Positions 1-11,751 of a stretch of DNA of 64,000 nt are shown here, piece by piece. The notes beneath the pieces were generated by a model. That model worked only from the letters and a program-made list of their open reading frames with translations, had not been told where the DNA came from and did no database searches. The DNA comes from Phoronis australis (Eukaryota; Phoronida; Phoronidae): assembly GCA_002633005.1 (NCBI GenBank), contig NMRA01000255.1, positions 379,937 to 443,936 of the forward strand, given 5' to 3'. Every line of letters begins with the position of its first letter. Position 1 is the first letter of the stretch. Both the position numbers and the translations under genes were made by a program.

Positions 1-1761
1 TTGGAAGAAATTGACGATTCTGATGTCTCTGCTTATAGCAGCATTGCCAGTGAATCGGCATCTCATGACCACAATGCTGGAGGGTTATTGACTATTCCAA
101 GCAAACATGTGCCAACCCATTTGTTAATGGTGTCACTGTTGGAGCATGTGTGTTCTATCTATGAACCTGATCCGAAAATGAAAGATGAACTGTTTAAGGA
201 GATCTGCAGTCGCCTTGCCCAGTTAAAGGTTATGTCTCCTTTATGTTTTGTTGATGAGCTTGAAACTATCCGTGACAACTACAAAAAGAGATTCTCTGGC
301 TTGCTTGACTCTGCCAGAATCTCTGTTTATGAAAACAATAAAAAGCATGGCTTGATGTCATTAGTATCCCGCAAGGAAAGGTTAGCAATAATGTTTCAAC
401 CGCACATAAACCATAAGGAACCACGTATCAAAATGGGGGACATATTTGATGCCGATGCCTCTCGGTACCGGCAAGAGTTTGGCGAGCTCAAGTGTTTAGG
501 TCGTGGTGGTTTCGGAAGTGTGTACAAGGTACGCCATAAACTAGATGGCTGCCTATATGCTGTGAAGAAGATTCCACTTCCTAGAGCTGACCCTGAGATC
601 TTGCTGAGACTATTACGTGAAGTGCGTGTACTTGCTAATCTCCACCACAGTAATGTCGTTGGGTATAATGCTGCCTGGCTTCAGCAGGAATACATTGTGC
701 CGGCTAGAGTTCGTCCAGTTGACGATGAAAACGTCACTTCTCGTACTAATGAGGCTGAAGACAGTGATGTAGTCTTCCAAAACTCAGGGATGGGCAGCAA
801 TTCCCGAATGTCTGGAAAAAGCTCAGCAGATGAGAGGCACAATTCTCTCAAACTACATTCTGTAGACCGAGTTTGCAGTCATGGTGATGTGCAGTTTGAT
901 TCCCATAGAAACGGGCATGCTAAGGGGAAGACATCAGGACAGACAAGCATGAGTTGTGGTCAGGCTGAAGCATGTGGCCAACACAGTGCCGCCTCCTATG
1001 GGTATACTGGTGACTTACTCCACAATTCCAAAACAATGCTGTACATTCAAATGCAGTTATGTTCTTCAACATTGAAAGATTGGATTCACCATCGTAATGC
1101 TCACTGTGACAGGAATAAGGTATTTGATTGTGTAAATGAAGTACTTGCATTGCAAGCACTAAAGCAAATACTATGTGGTGTAGACTACATTCATAACCAA
1201 GGCTTAATTCATCGAGACATTAAGCCACGGAATATATTCTACGATGATGAGTTCACTATCAAAATTGGTGACTTCGGTCTGGCCAGGGACGATTTAGCTG
1301 GCATTAATCATGTGAGTGTCTCTCCAATAGTAAACGTTCTGGATGTACTGAATGTGGAAGATTACACCACGGGTGTGGGGACCAGTATATATGGTGCTCC
1401 AGAACAATTGTGTGGTCACAGCTATGACACAAAATGTGACATGTTCAGCGTCGGCATAACGGCATTTGAGCTTTTTCATCCATTCCTAACGGAAATGGAG
1501 AGGGCTAAGACACTGACAGAGCTACGTTCAGGTGTTGTACCGAAAGAGTTCCAGATGCGATGGCCGGCGATATCGAACGCTATCGTTGCGATGGTGAGCA
1601 CTGACCCTCGCCGGAGGCCGTCAGCCAAAGAACTGTTGGAGAGCGAGATATTCCTCACAAAGGATGAGCTGATTGCTAAACTCAGCTCAACTGTTGCAGT
1701 TCAGGCCAGAGAAATAGCTCAGCTGAAAAGTTACATCATGAAGCTGGAATATAAAAAGTGA
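1..1761 (+). CDS. EIF2AK1: eIF2alpha kinase, HRI type (EIF2AK1-like), 5' partial
   Basis: Stress-activated Ser/Thr kinase that phosphorylates eIF2alpha and lowers translation initiation; cytosolic. The frame is open from base 1 to a TGA at 1759-1761. The first codon is TTG, not a start, so the N-terminus lies upstream. In residues counted from base 1: an HRI-like N-terminal segment (THLLMVSLLEH, about 39-49), glycine loop GRGGFGSV at 167-174, VKK lysine at 189, a long low-complexity kinase insert at about 230-345 (the eIF2alpha-kinase hallmark), HRD at 404-406, KPRN at 408-411, DFG at 424-426, activation segment GTSIYGAPEQ at about 460-469, and a C-terminal helix rich in Lys, Glu and Leu at about 565-585. 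The family is about 630 residues long, so only some 30-50 residues are missing. No intron interrupts the 586 codons, although vertebrate EIF2AK1 has many exons. PERK, GCN2 and PKR are less likely: there is no membrane segment, HisRS-like domain or dsRNA-binding domain. HRI is favoured by the N-terminal segment and the C-terminal helix. Confidence 0.93.
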   Translation: MEEIDDSDVSAYSSIASESASHDHNAGGLLTIPSKHVPTHLLMVSLLEHVCSIYEPDPKMKDELFKEICSRLAQLKVMSPLCFVDELETIRDNYKKRFSGLLDSARISVYENNKKHGLMSLVSRKERLAIMFQPHINHKEPRIKMGDIFDADASRYRQEFGELKCLGRGGFGSVYKVRHKLDGCLYAVKKIPLPRADPEILLRLLREVRVLANLHHSNVVGYNAAWLQQEYIVPARVRPVDDENVTSRTNEAEDSDVVFQNSGMGSNSRMSGKSSADERHNSLKLHSVDRVCSHGDVQFDSHRNGHAKGKTSGQTSMSCGQAEACGQHSAASYGYTGDLLHNSKTMLYIQMQLCSSTLKDWIHHRNAHCDRNKVFDCVNEVLALQALKQILCGVDYIHNQGLIHRDIKPRNIFYDDEFTIKIGDFGLARDDLAGINHVSVSPIVNVLDVLNVEDYTTGVGTSIYGAPEQLCGHSYDTKCDMFSVGITAFELFHPFLTEMERAKTLTELRSGVVPKEFQMRWPAISNAIVAMVSTDPRRRPSAKELLESEIFLTKDELIAKLSSTVAVQAREIAQLKSYIMKLEYKK

Positions 1762-4700
1762 ATTACAGTCTCTGTTTGGGTATGGGGTAAACATTTCCTC
1801 ATGAATTTTGGTAATTTTCACTTTTTATTAATTGAGAATTGTTCTGTTTGGTTCAGGACTCACTCCTTGTTTGTTTTAGATTCTCAACTTAAAATGGTCC
1901 CCAGTTCCATTGAAGAAACGAACTTTTGATTTAGATCATTAACGATTATAAAATTAGTCTCAACTTTTTCCATTCTCAAATGAGAAAGTATTTGTGGTCT
2001 TGGAAGGAACTGATGGTTTCAGTGTTATTTCTCAAGACCAAGCTTCTTGAATATAGTTACACCTCATGACTTCAAGTGAACTTGTAGACCTTGGTCTCGG
2101 TCAATTACAATTTGTCCTTCTCAAGCTTTGAAATAATATTCTATTTTTACTTAGGTAACATTTGAGACCAATTGGTTTACATCAAAATTTTTTTCTGAGA
2201 AATGGCAGGTGTGTACTGCAACCACTTTAAACAGTGTAAGTGGTAACCCAAACGGGCACAGTAATTACAACTTAGCTACCAAGAGTGCTGTGAATAGTTG
2301 TATTTGTTTTGTTTTGTTTGTATAGTTTGTTTCATGATTGTTTTTGTTTTTATGCAAACTACCAATGTGTTAAAAGTTTGAGTTTATTGGATGGTTTCAA
2401 AGGTTTGTGAAAATACTATGCTTTGTCAGCGCTTTATTTGATTTAGGATTTTACATAGGTGGGCCCGATTCTCGCATCCTAGTTTCATTTTTCCCCTCTT
2501 GTTGTGGTAAAATAATGCATTGTAGGACTGAACTAGTTTTTGAAACTGGTAAGACAAGTGACTCTTTTCTGAACTGAGTGGGACAACTGAATGATTAATC
2601 ATTAGCCTTCAATTAGCTTTTGATAGCTTATGCCTGCATTACAACTGACTATGGAATGGTAAAAGTTTGCGTGCACTAGAGTGACAAATGGTAAACTAAG
2701 CTAAGTATCATAGCGTTTAGTAATGGTTACAGTAGCATGGCAATAGTAGGCACAGGAGCTTATCTTGTGGATCTTTTTAGCACATACATGTACCTCTTGT
2801 ACTACAGGGCTTGGACTTTTCCTCTTTAAGAGGATTATTTCCTCTTTTGGTTTTGATTTCCTCTTATTTGATTTCCAGTTTCCTCTTTCATCTCTGAATT
2901 TATCCATGCAAAGATGTTTATTTCAGTTGAATTTTGCAACACCAAAAAATATTTCCATCTGACCCACAAGCCTTTTTATTTACGGAACAATACACCACCT
3001 GGTGTTCTCCACTGCCATCTATCTAGCATGAATGAAACAAAGTTCTCAAGACAATCTTTCCTCTGTGTGATGTGCTCTTGCAGCAGCAAATCAGGATAGA
3101 TAGTGGTTGATGAGTGTGCTGTGGTGGGGGCAATGAGATTCTCCCATGACTTATGGCTGATTAGTATTCTGGGAAGTAGCTATTTCTAGGTGATGAAATA
3201 AGCGTGCAGGAATTGTCAATATTTCATAGAGGAGTGGAGTCTTCTTTGTCTTGTGTGCGAACACTTTTTTTGAACTTATGAACTTACATCTGTGGTAGCA
3301 GAAGTTTTTTGGATATCCTTTCTTCTTGTCACCTGTTTTCTGAAAGTGCAGGTATTTTATTGGCTACAAATGAATGTTTTCCCACAATGCATGGCATAAG
3401 TGAACTGTGAAGCCCCCTTCTGTCTCTGTTACATGGTTTTTTATAGGCGGCGCTGCACTGAAAAAAGTGGGCAGCTAAAGCCCCCTCAGCCCCCTTGTGG
3501 TGCCCCACCTATTGACCGTGTGTGCGTAGCTCTGGAAAAAGTGGTTGCTATAGCCCCCCCCCCCCCGCCCCCTATGGTGCGCCGCCCATGTTATTAGGCC
3601 CGTCCTGAATAGCACGGCATCACTCTCATTCTAATGTAGTTACCCACAATGCAACACATTCAAGTATCAGTGCTGGATGCACAATGAATTGTTCTTCCCT
3701 TGTTAATCAAGTGACAGTATCTCACATTTTGCAAAATAGGTCAGTCATACTATGCACTTTTCTACCTCCGCTAAGGAGAGTTTGATTGAAGACGTTCTAC
3801 TGTTGAGTAATATGTTATGCAGGCTTGCCTCAGATGTTGCTCACTATGATATTGACTTGAGAAATCTCTTTGATATAGTGCTGTAAATATCAAAAGCATT
3901 TTGTGAAAGCTCAAAGAATATAAAATGTATTATGCCAAGCAGAATCGTTGTTTTCTTGTTAGTTGTAAGGCTTACCATAGCACATATGGTCATTGGGAAT
4001 AGCTCTTGGCTAGTACCAGTAGTAGAAGAAGAATTGTCAATCTACCACAAGTACCTGGGTAGAAATTCTCAAACATGATAATCGTTGCTGTTGTAATCTG
4101 ATAAGTCATGGTTATGACAGGTCGTTAGACGTGTTATTGTTTGACCTTTCCAGATATCGGCCTGTTGAATAAACCGGCCGGAAGCAACAACGACACTATT
4201 TTAAATTATAACAATAAAATATGAAACACAAATATAAAAATATTGAACATAAGTACGAAAATAGATCAATAATCCGAATTTTGCTTCGGATAACTCGCCC
4301 GCCATACCCGGATGTCAGCGTCGTCCCCAATATTCTCACGCGGCTGACCCGGATATGTAGGCCTACTAAACATTCATTGGATATTAATATTGCATGCACA
4401 CTATCAACAGTTGTACATGAAACAGAAAACAAAGAGCCATCCGTTCCATTCCAACCGCGAACCGGGTGTCCAAGTGTTTGGGTGCAACAGCTTCTACAAC
4501 ACGTTTAAATTTGGATTGCCTACCAGTCAATCAGTCAATCTTTTTTTACTGGCGCTCATTATATACAATACAAACGTCGACGGGCAATCTCATGTTTAGG
4601 TCGTTGATCAAATATAGGACAGTCGAAGTCACCAAGTGGTCGTGTAGTCGCTTGAAATTTCCGTAAATGGCTAGACCTATTGGACACTTGTCACGTGATG

Positions 4701-7136
4701 TTAATATGCTAAATGAAACTTTCAGATAGACGTAGGGTTATTTATGCAGTAGTCTAATACGCTGCCAGGAATTGTCATTAAAATTTCGAAATTTGCTAGA
4801 GCAAAGTGATTTTATTTGCGGATCTGAAAACTGAATTTTAAAATCTCATTTCTGAGTTCAAAAGAAATACGGTGCTATTTTTGTTACCAGTGTAAGTTTC
4901 CTTTTTCACTCAATTTTGTCAAAAACCGAGCCAGTGCGTGACCCAATCAATGACACGCGTCCGCCCAACGTTAAATTATGCACGCTTCTACTTACACTGA
5001 GAAAATAAGATTTTTACTCAGTACTAGTGCAGCCGTCAATAATGCCACGTAAGCTGGATACATCTTGAATATCATCTTAAAGTTCAACTGTACTCTTTAG
5101 GTATTTTTGATTTTTCCTTGAAATTCAGTCATTCCCATAGAAACGTTATCTCCGTTGTCCGCGATGGATGAAAATAAAATTTCAAAGGTTGAATTTCATA
5201 AATAACATACATCAACAAAATGTCGACATGCCTTGTTTCAAATTATTCCCATTAGGTGTAACTAGCACTTTTATAATTTGAAATTTTCCAGTCGTGTTCT
5301 CCCACCATCTGTGACTATCTCAGTTTTACGGCCCTTCATTGTACCCGGATCGTCAACTTTGCCGCGGGACGCCCGTCTTCGAAAAAGAGGTGAACACACC
5401 AAGTAAGTGCGATGTAGGAAATTGCCGTCCATGGCCGACTGGAATTGGGGGCGCCCTACAGAAGTAGTGTTCTTTAATGCTTTTGGGAGTGAATGTGCAG
5501 ACCGGCCTGAGTTTAAAGCCGCTGGCTACTGCAGCTTGCGAGTGTGCAGGGGGCAGAGCTGCATGAAAAAACTTCCGTTTGGGCCCAAGAACTTCAACAG
5601 TACTCGGAACTCCAGCTCACATTTCCACCCATATCACTCACATCACTTAAATTAGTGTACTACCATTTGGTACTGATCCACGATAGCATTTTGAGCTTTG
5701 TGCGTGCAGCCCCTTGTCTGACTGTGGCACCTCGTTTATGTTATTTTCCGCCCAAGTGTTTTTAACCAGTCGACACCTCGCGTGGGGTTTCGCTCTCTCT
5801 ACTCATTCGGTGGTGGTGGGGGGGGGGGGGGGTNTTAAGGCTACCAGCTATTCCTTTAGGATATTCGTACGACTATTTTTTAGGTGGGTGTACATCTAAA
5901 ACAATAGCGGTGGTGGGCACGAAGCGCTCTTTGTAGTGAGCTTCCGCGGGGAAAATCACATGCCATTTTCAGAGCCATCTAGAGTTCTCAGTATTCACCG
6001 AGAGTGGCGTCAACTTTCATTCATATAACTCCCTAAAGTACTTCCTTTTGCAGAGAACTGGATAATCTAAAATTTACTTTTTCGTAAGATGCCTGTAAAT
6101 GAAAATCCCGCCCATCAGCCGTTCTGCATGCCACAATATATGCCGAGTGCGATGAACTTGTGCTGTCAACATATCGACACGTATTTCAGCGCCCGGGCGA
6201 CAGTATGTGTCTGGTGCGACAATATGTGTAGTGACATCAGCGTATGCGCCCCCAAGTGTTTTGAAATGCAGTCTGCTTATCAGGATATTTGGTGCATAGG
6301 CGGATCTACAGTGAGGGTACCGAGGTCCAGGAAATTGCAAGCAAGCCCAAACCGAGGTTCAGCAAGTTAAACGGGAGAAAGATCAGGGAGATGGTTGGTG
6401 ATTAAGATAACCATGCCAGCCTCGATTGCAGAAGTGTCGATTTTGTAAACTGGAACATTTGGGACACTAAAGAAGTGTTTTACTTCTTCAAACTTCATCT
6501 AGCTCACATAACCGATCTCTGGATCTTCCTTTCGACTCCCTGTTACACCCACGTCAAAGCGATTCGTCCGTGCCTGAAGCCTAGTACATGCAGTTTCGCT
6601 CAGGCCTACACGTGCACAGCCAAACAATTTCGCTAAGACATAGATGCTTTAAGAAGTCGGAAATATGTGTCATCTCAAATTTATAGCATATACTGTTGCA
6701 CGCGACACATATTGTCACCCCTTGGGCCAGAGGCGACAGCATGTGTGACAATATTTGTCAAACAGCGGTATAAATTACACAACTGAAAATATGATTGTAA
6801 CGCTCAAAAGTGCATGACGAGAATTTCCTATATAAGTAATTGATGTCAGAAAAGTACAGTAAACAGAGGTCGAAGTTCCGCTTGCACATTGATGTTTTAG
6901 ATTGATAGGTTAAATTGACATATTTGCATGATACATTGATCTACAACTAATCGGATGTTGACCTGCTAAATGATACTTTTATTCTTAAGAAAAGAGGAAG
7001 TACACAAAAACATTTGGCCAAACAAACAATATCGTTTTTCAAATAAACACGCTGTTTTCTTTTTAAAAGTCACGAGAAATGAAATCACGTTGAAGTTACA
7101 GATAACATTTGGCAACATTCCTAACAATGGGTTGAC
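1762..7136. other. 3' flank of the kinase gene and intergenic DNA
   Basis: AT-rich sequence with no supportable coding region. The first canonical AATAAA after the kinase stop is at 4168-4173, so a 3'UTR of about 2.4 kb is possible but unproven. Short open frames here have no start context, domain or splice support. A C/G-rich inverted repeat lies at 3442-3590, and a run of G with a single N (5834) lies at 5811-5833. Part of the region (6660-6780) holds GCGACA/TGTCGC-rich sequence without clear structure. Confidence 0.5.
3442..3590. repeat. Short inverted-repeat element, GGCGGCGC/GCGCCGCC ends
   Basis: The left end reads TAGGCGGCGCTGCACTG and the right end reads GGTGCGCCGCCCATG, which are inverted complements over the GGCGGCGC core. 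Inside are two similar halves with GTGG..GCTATAGCCCCC and C-runs. A relative lies at 11565-11723. It looks like a MITE-sized non-autonomous element; no coding capacity is visible. Confidence 0.5.
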
Positions 7137-7144
7137 TATAAATA
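7137..7144 (+). promoter_or_regulatory. TATA box of the 7268 ORF
   Basis: TATAAATA flanked by C and GG, 124 bases before the ATG at 7268. A start site about 30 bases downstream would leave a 5' leader of roughly 100 bases. This supports the ORF at 7268-8422 being a complete single-exon gene. Confidence 0.55.
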
Positions 7145-7267
7145 GGCGCAGTTTTGTACACTATCCTCTCATAAAGACCAAAAAGATAGTGACAACAACA
7201 ATTTCTGATTCTATGTGAAAAGACGCTTGGAACTCAAGTTTCCAGAAGAGGATTCTTCGAATTTTGA

Positions 7268-8422
7268 ATGAACTCATCAGGTACAGCAAGAAAAATGTTC
7301 GTAACTATTGTAGCGTTGGCAGCGCTTTTTGGAAATCTTGATATTTGCAAAGGCCAAATGTCTATAGACATTTCAAGAATAGCTGTCAAACTCGACCTTG
7401 GTGACGTTTCTTCTAACAAATCTCAACTTGTAGAAGAAGCGGTCAACAGAGTTGTCGGAAAGTCGATTTTTCATAAACTTCGTCTGGCAATCGCACGGCA
7501 GGCACAAAAAATTAATTTGTTGGAACGACGAGTCGACAGAACGGAAATCTTTAACAGAAAATTGCGACGACTAGTTGATAGACAAAGAATTATTGAAAGC
7601 GACGGTCCAGAACCAGGCAGGAAAGGCTTAGTTGAAAAGAAAAACTTAACAGCTTCTGCTGAGACGATGAAACCCACAAAATGGTATCAAAACTTCATGA
7701 AGTACTTGCAGAAAACTCGTGAGCTTGATGATGGAACGATTTCTAATGACAGCCAGTTCGATCCAGAGAACGTTGTTAGTGACAACGTGTTTTCCAACGG
7801 AGACGATTTGGTTGTTGCAATTGGGGAACTTCTGTCCAGCGTGAACGATTCTGCGAAGAAGGAAATTATAGCAAGCGGAGTGCACGGCAACCCTTCGACG
7901 TGGATTGACAGAAAACTCGAAAATATAACGACATTCATGCGAAGTATTTCGCATTGGAGAAATATTCAAACTGCGCTTGTGAAAAAAATTGATAGAGAGC
8001 TATACAGCAACACAAAGGCTATATCGACTTTAGAAGACAAGGTTAATTTTCAAGTTTCAAATGCGAGTGGACAAACATCCGTAGATAACAGAGAACAGTC
8101 ATTTCATTTCGATAACGTTCGAAATCTTGTGTCAAAAATCAACTCTCTAGAAGATGAGTTAGTGCGACTTCGTTTCACACAGGTCTTGCAAAACGCCACT
8201 ATTCACCAACTAAGTGACCATATTGTTAGAATTGAGGATACCCAAGAGTATATAAAGCGTGTGGCGGAAAACGCTCTGTCTACCAATCGCCAGACGGCGT
8301 TTCGAACATTCAGAGCTGACGGGCACCTGACGGCTCGCATGGCAGAGATTTCAGAGACGGTGAAAGAAATTAAAGTCCGATTATATTCGTTAGAACAGAG
8401 CAGTAGCAGTAGAGCAATGTAA
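7268..8422 (+). CDS. Secreted coiled-coil-like glycoprotein, intronless, unrecognised
   Basis: 384 residues from ATG 7268 to TAA. The N-terminus has a signal peptide: Met1 or Met10, hydrophobic core FVTIVALAALFG, likely cleavage near CKG-Q at about residue 29. The rest is hydrophilic, lysine-, arginine- and glutamate-rich, with heptad-like stretches (about 60-110 with KINLLERRVDR, 240-275, 290-380 ending in VKEIKVRLYSLEQ), so a mainly helical, coiled-coil extracellular protein is likely. N-glycosylation sequons include NKS, NLT, NDS (twice), NIT, NAS and NAT. Cysteine is nearly absent after the signal peptide. No terminal globular domain (fibrinogen, olfactomedin, C1q, C-type lectin) follows before the stop. 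A TATA box sits at 7137. This is the longest uninterrupted frame besides the kinase, so I regard it as a real gene; its function cannot be named. Confidence 0.75.
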   Translation: MNSSGTARKMFVTIVALAALFGNLDICKGQMSIDISRIAVKLDLGDVSSNKSQLVEEAVNRVVGKSIFHKLRLAIARQAQKINLLERRVDRTEIFNRKLRRLVDRQRIIESDGPEPGRKGLVEKKNLTASAETMKPTKWYQNFMKYLQKTRELDDGTISNDSQFDPENVVSDNVFSNGDDLVVAIGELLSSVNDSAKKEIIASGVHGNPSTWIDRKLENITTFMRSISHWRNIQTALVKKIDRELYSNTKAISTLEDKVNFQVSNASGQTSVDNREQSFHFDNVRNLVSKINSLEDELVRLRFTQVLQNATIHQLSDHIVRIEDTQEYIKRVAENALSTNRQTAFRTFRADGHLTARMAEISETVKEIKVRLYSLEQSSSSRAM

Positions 8423-8959
8423 TGACGGGTGCATTGTGTGCCAGTCCGTTTTAATTCGCTTAAAATACTGCTTGAGAAAACTTTCTCTAACGAATCAAGC
8501 ATTGTCTACGGACATCCTTCTATACAAAACTTAAAATACTAGGCTGATTGACTCTAACAAAATGGTCTTAAAATTTCCTTGTCACAATATGACTTCATTT
8601 TTATAATCAAAAGGAATTTATAGTTAACCAGCCATTGGTATGAAGGAAGTTGGAGGGCTTGACCAACTGGACCAAAATTGACCATTAAGCCCTCATTCTT
8701 CTACCCTATGGATCGGGTGATACGTTTTCGGAATGGAAGGTTTGAGACACATTTTGTGTAATTGAGTAACCTGGCTCGTAATTTGTATTTTAGTAAGCAA
8801 GAATGAAAGAAATGTTCCTTTGATACTATGAAATGAAAAGACAGGTAACATACGTTATCGACACAAAAAGGTAGCAGTTTTAACGAAGCAGTGTACACAA
8901 TATAAGATGTGGACTTTTAAATGTCTTTTCATTGCAAGTTTAGTTAGGTCCGCATAACA

Positions 8960-9296
8960 CATAGGCAGATTTTTTTTTGGTGGGGGGGCAGGGTGAACCC
9001 CCCCGCCCTTGGCTGCCGCAAGCAAAATGAAACAGCAACAACGTGATGCGTGAGGAAATATTGAGTTCAGTAACTAGGACCGGTAGCGGATGGTGAGGGG
9101 GGGGGGCTCAGGCCCTAGATGGCGGCGGAATCGTGTTCTCGTTTTTTTCCTAGGCCCCCGACAGATTTTTTGAACAGAAGGTTCACAGCCCCGACCCCCG
9201 CCACTTTCGGGCGTCTGTGCACATACACTCGCGCTTTGCCCAATTCATCAGGGCAACATGTTGGGCCCCCCTCATTGTATCCTAGATCCGCCACTG
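8960..9296 (-). mobile_element. hAT-like non-autonomous element, short copy
   Basis: The right end ATCCTAGATCCGCCACTG is the reverse complement of the CAGTGGCGGATCTAGGAT end seen at 20649 and 59416. The left end CATAGGCAGATTT matches the other terminus (TCCGCCTATG inverted) of the copy at 39542-40479. The body has G- and C-runs. CAGTGGCGG-type ends are usual for animal hAT transposons. At 337 bases it cannot encode a transposase. Confidence 0.65.
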
Positions 9297-9958
9297 AGGC
9301 AAGTCCTGGTTCAACATCAGGGTCAGGTAGCATTATCACGTGTCGCGATGGAACTGTTGAACAATGTATTTGACTTCACATCGCAATCAAATTTATCAAG
9401 TGGATAAGTTTTAAGTTTTGTGCAATCCAGCCATGAACGTAAGCTAAAATTTAATGAAAAAATTAAGACTCTTACCAGGAACAACGATCGTTAAAGGTTC
9501 TAAACCTTGCACGCATTACATTTCAATTTACCAAATGACCCTGGAAACAAGTTTATCTAGACATAGTACGGATGAAATCGATTTACGTACTATATCCTGT
9601 ATATATACATGATTAATAAGCCTTACGCAATCGAAATCAATTTGTTTGGTGAAGCAGGAAAATGGTGCCGATGGATTTGTAAACGGGTACCTTTCTGGGC
9701 GTAAAAAAACATACTCACTGTACGCGCGGAATCGATTGACCACTTTAAGTAGAACAAGGAAGGGAGTATGGAAAGCCATGCTCTCTTGAGAATACCTGTA
9801 TTGCACGCCGCGTTAGATTGCACTCGTTCATTCTCATTAGTGCAAGGCAACGGTCGCTGTACAATGCGCAGGTGAATCCGGGAGCCCCTGATGGAACACG
9901 CCCAGATAGTAAACATGCCTACAATGGTGGCTTTCAAAGCAAACGAAAGTGTTAATTT

Positions 9959-10218
9959 GGCAATGCGTGTATTGCACTAGTTGATGCGAATGCCGTTCGG
10001 AATGCATGCGTGAGTTCGGAATTCACTGATAGCTGCACGCATTGGCAGATTTCATAGAAAATTGCAAATGAAGAAAAAGAACACTGGCGTTGGATTGTTC
10101 TGAAATCCGCCATTGCTGAGTGCTTGTGTTCTACTACTGAGCAACTTCCGTATTCACGCGTGCATTATATAACGACGGTGCATGCACTCTTATGAATGAG
10201 TGCAATACACGCATTGTC
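9959..10218. repeat. Inverted repeat, 20-base arms
   Basis: Arms at 9959-9978 and 10199-10218 are inverted complements at 19 of 20 positions (core AATGCGTGTATTGCACT). They enclose about 220 bases with further TGCACGCATT and GAATGCATGCGTG words. Probably a small palindromic transposon. Confidence 0.5.
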
Positions 10219-11440
10219 AAAAGAACACGCGTTCCGTAAGGAAGTTACACTACGCGTACCTGAATCAGTGCCCGTACTTATAATGTAGAGTCAAATCCCC
10301 GGTTGTACAAGACCAATTTTGAAGGTCAGTATTGACGCTTTTTGTTAAGAGAGCTCACGATCAAATACTAATAAATCTAATTAATGTTGACTTGCTCAGA
10401 GGAAATTTATTCAATGACTCCACTTGACGATTTAACAGCCCTAATCGTATGCCTTTATCTTAACTTTGACACGCTGAAGGCACTCACTAATTCTAAAATA
10501 CCGATCTAGGAAACACTCAGGCTTGATAATTCTAAGATTATAAGGTGCTTTTCTGACCCTGATCTTGGTAGTCTTTGGTCATTATTCAGTTATCGTACGG
10601 AAGTACTCTCACCGATGTACAGGCAAAGATACAGGTTCGCGTCGCGTTATGACCTTATCCCATTTCTATGCGTAGAAAATGTGAATTTTTAGGGCAGAAT
10701 TGGGGGTTCATAACAATAGATATGATCGGACTAAAGGTATAATTAGAGGAATAACTCTACCCCCAAAGGTAGATGTTGTAAACTTGTACCCGGCATAGTG
10801 ACTGATTGTAACGATCATTAATACAAAATAAAAATAGAAATAAAACGTCACTAATGTTTCACTATACTATTAGCTATTGGAAACTTCAAAATTACATATA
10901 ACAACTACAACAAAGAAAATCTGCATATTTACATTATATCAATGCAGTGAATATGATTATGGAAACTCACTTAAAAGTCTTACGTATGTATGTAATTCTA
11001 ATTTTTGAACCACGAATTTGTTGCACTGTGATGGGAAATTTTTTCTTAAAAGTTTGTCTCAATGAGGTAATTCTAAATACTATCATTGTAATTAACACTC
11101 GTAGTTAATATGAATTCATATTTTGTAGAATATAAATCGGCAAATAAAACAACAAGAATGGATCAACTGAAATTTGAAATTTTTGGATGTAATAACTTCC
11201 TATGTCAACAGAAACAGAAAGAGAAATATTTTGAGTATTTTATAAAATTGTGTTGTTTATATATGTGGCGGTGGTTAACCCTTCGGTTTCTGTAACTCTT
11301 ACAGTTTATTTGTTACAACAAGGGTCACGTGTTGTACACTAGCTATTGTTAGGTAAACTAACATAATTGTGTTTCACGTAGGTTGTAGCCGGCTGTGCGT
11401 TGGTAGTTCGGGTTGAGGAGTGAAATAAAGCAATGTTCTA

Positions 11441-11751
11441 GGCGTGCGTTTAGTAACGCAAGGATCTAGTACGCTAGAACCTAGCTAAAATCTAGCTAAA
11501 GTCACGTGTTCTCATATAAAATACACGGCAATATCTCACAGTCTTGATTTTTAGCGAGGTCCTACATGGGTAGCGCACCACTAGGGGGGGTGGGGGGGGG
11601 GGGNGTGCAGCATTGCAATAGCCCTTCACTTATTTCAATGCTGCACTGCCCATGATTACATGGGGAGCGCACCACAGGGGGCTGGGAGCTATAGCCCCAC
11701 TCATTTATGTGCTGCCCCGCCCATACGTCCAAGCGTTACTAAACGGTAGGC
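11441..11751. mobile_element. GCGTTCAGTAACGCTAGG-end MITE, interrupted copy
   Basis: Third copy of the family seen at 16569-16720 and 29702-29855. The left part runs from GGCGTGCGTTTAGTAACGC to GCGAGGTCCTA, and the right end (AAGCGTTACTAAACGGTAGGC) resumes after 11725. The copy is split by the element at 11565-11723. Confidence 0.6.
11565..11723. mobile_element. GC-rich inverted-repeat element nested in the MITE
   Basis: Begins CATGGGTAGCGCACCA and contains GCTATAGCCCC and a run of G with a single N at 11604. It ends GCTGCCCCGCCCA and is flanked on both sides by TA (11563-11564 and 11724-11725), consistent with a TA target duplication. It is related to the element at 3442-3590. Confidence 0.5.

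Noticed and set aside
5340-5655. Cys/Trp-containing frames that look faintly like thrombospondin type 1 sequence
   Set aside because: The cysteine spacing and WSxW motif are absent and the pieces are in different frames.
5807-5834. Long G runs (also near 11590, 20028 and 52567 on either strand)
   Set aside because: Homopolymers next to single Ns are likely sequencing or assembly uncertainty; no G-quadruplex role can be argued.
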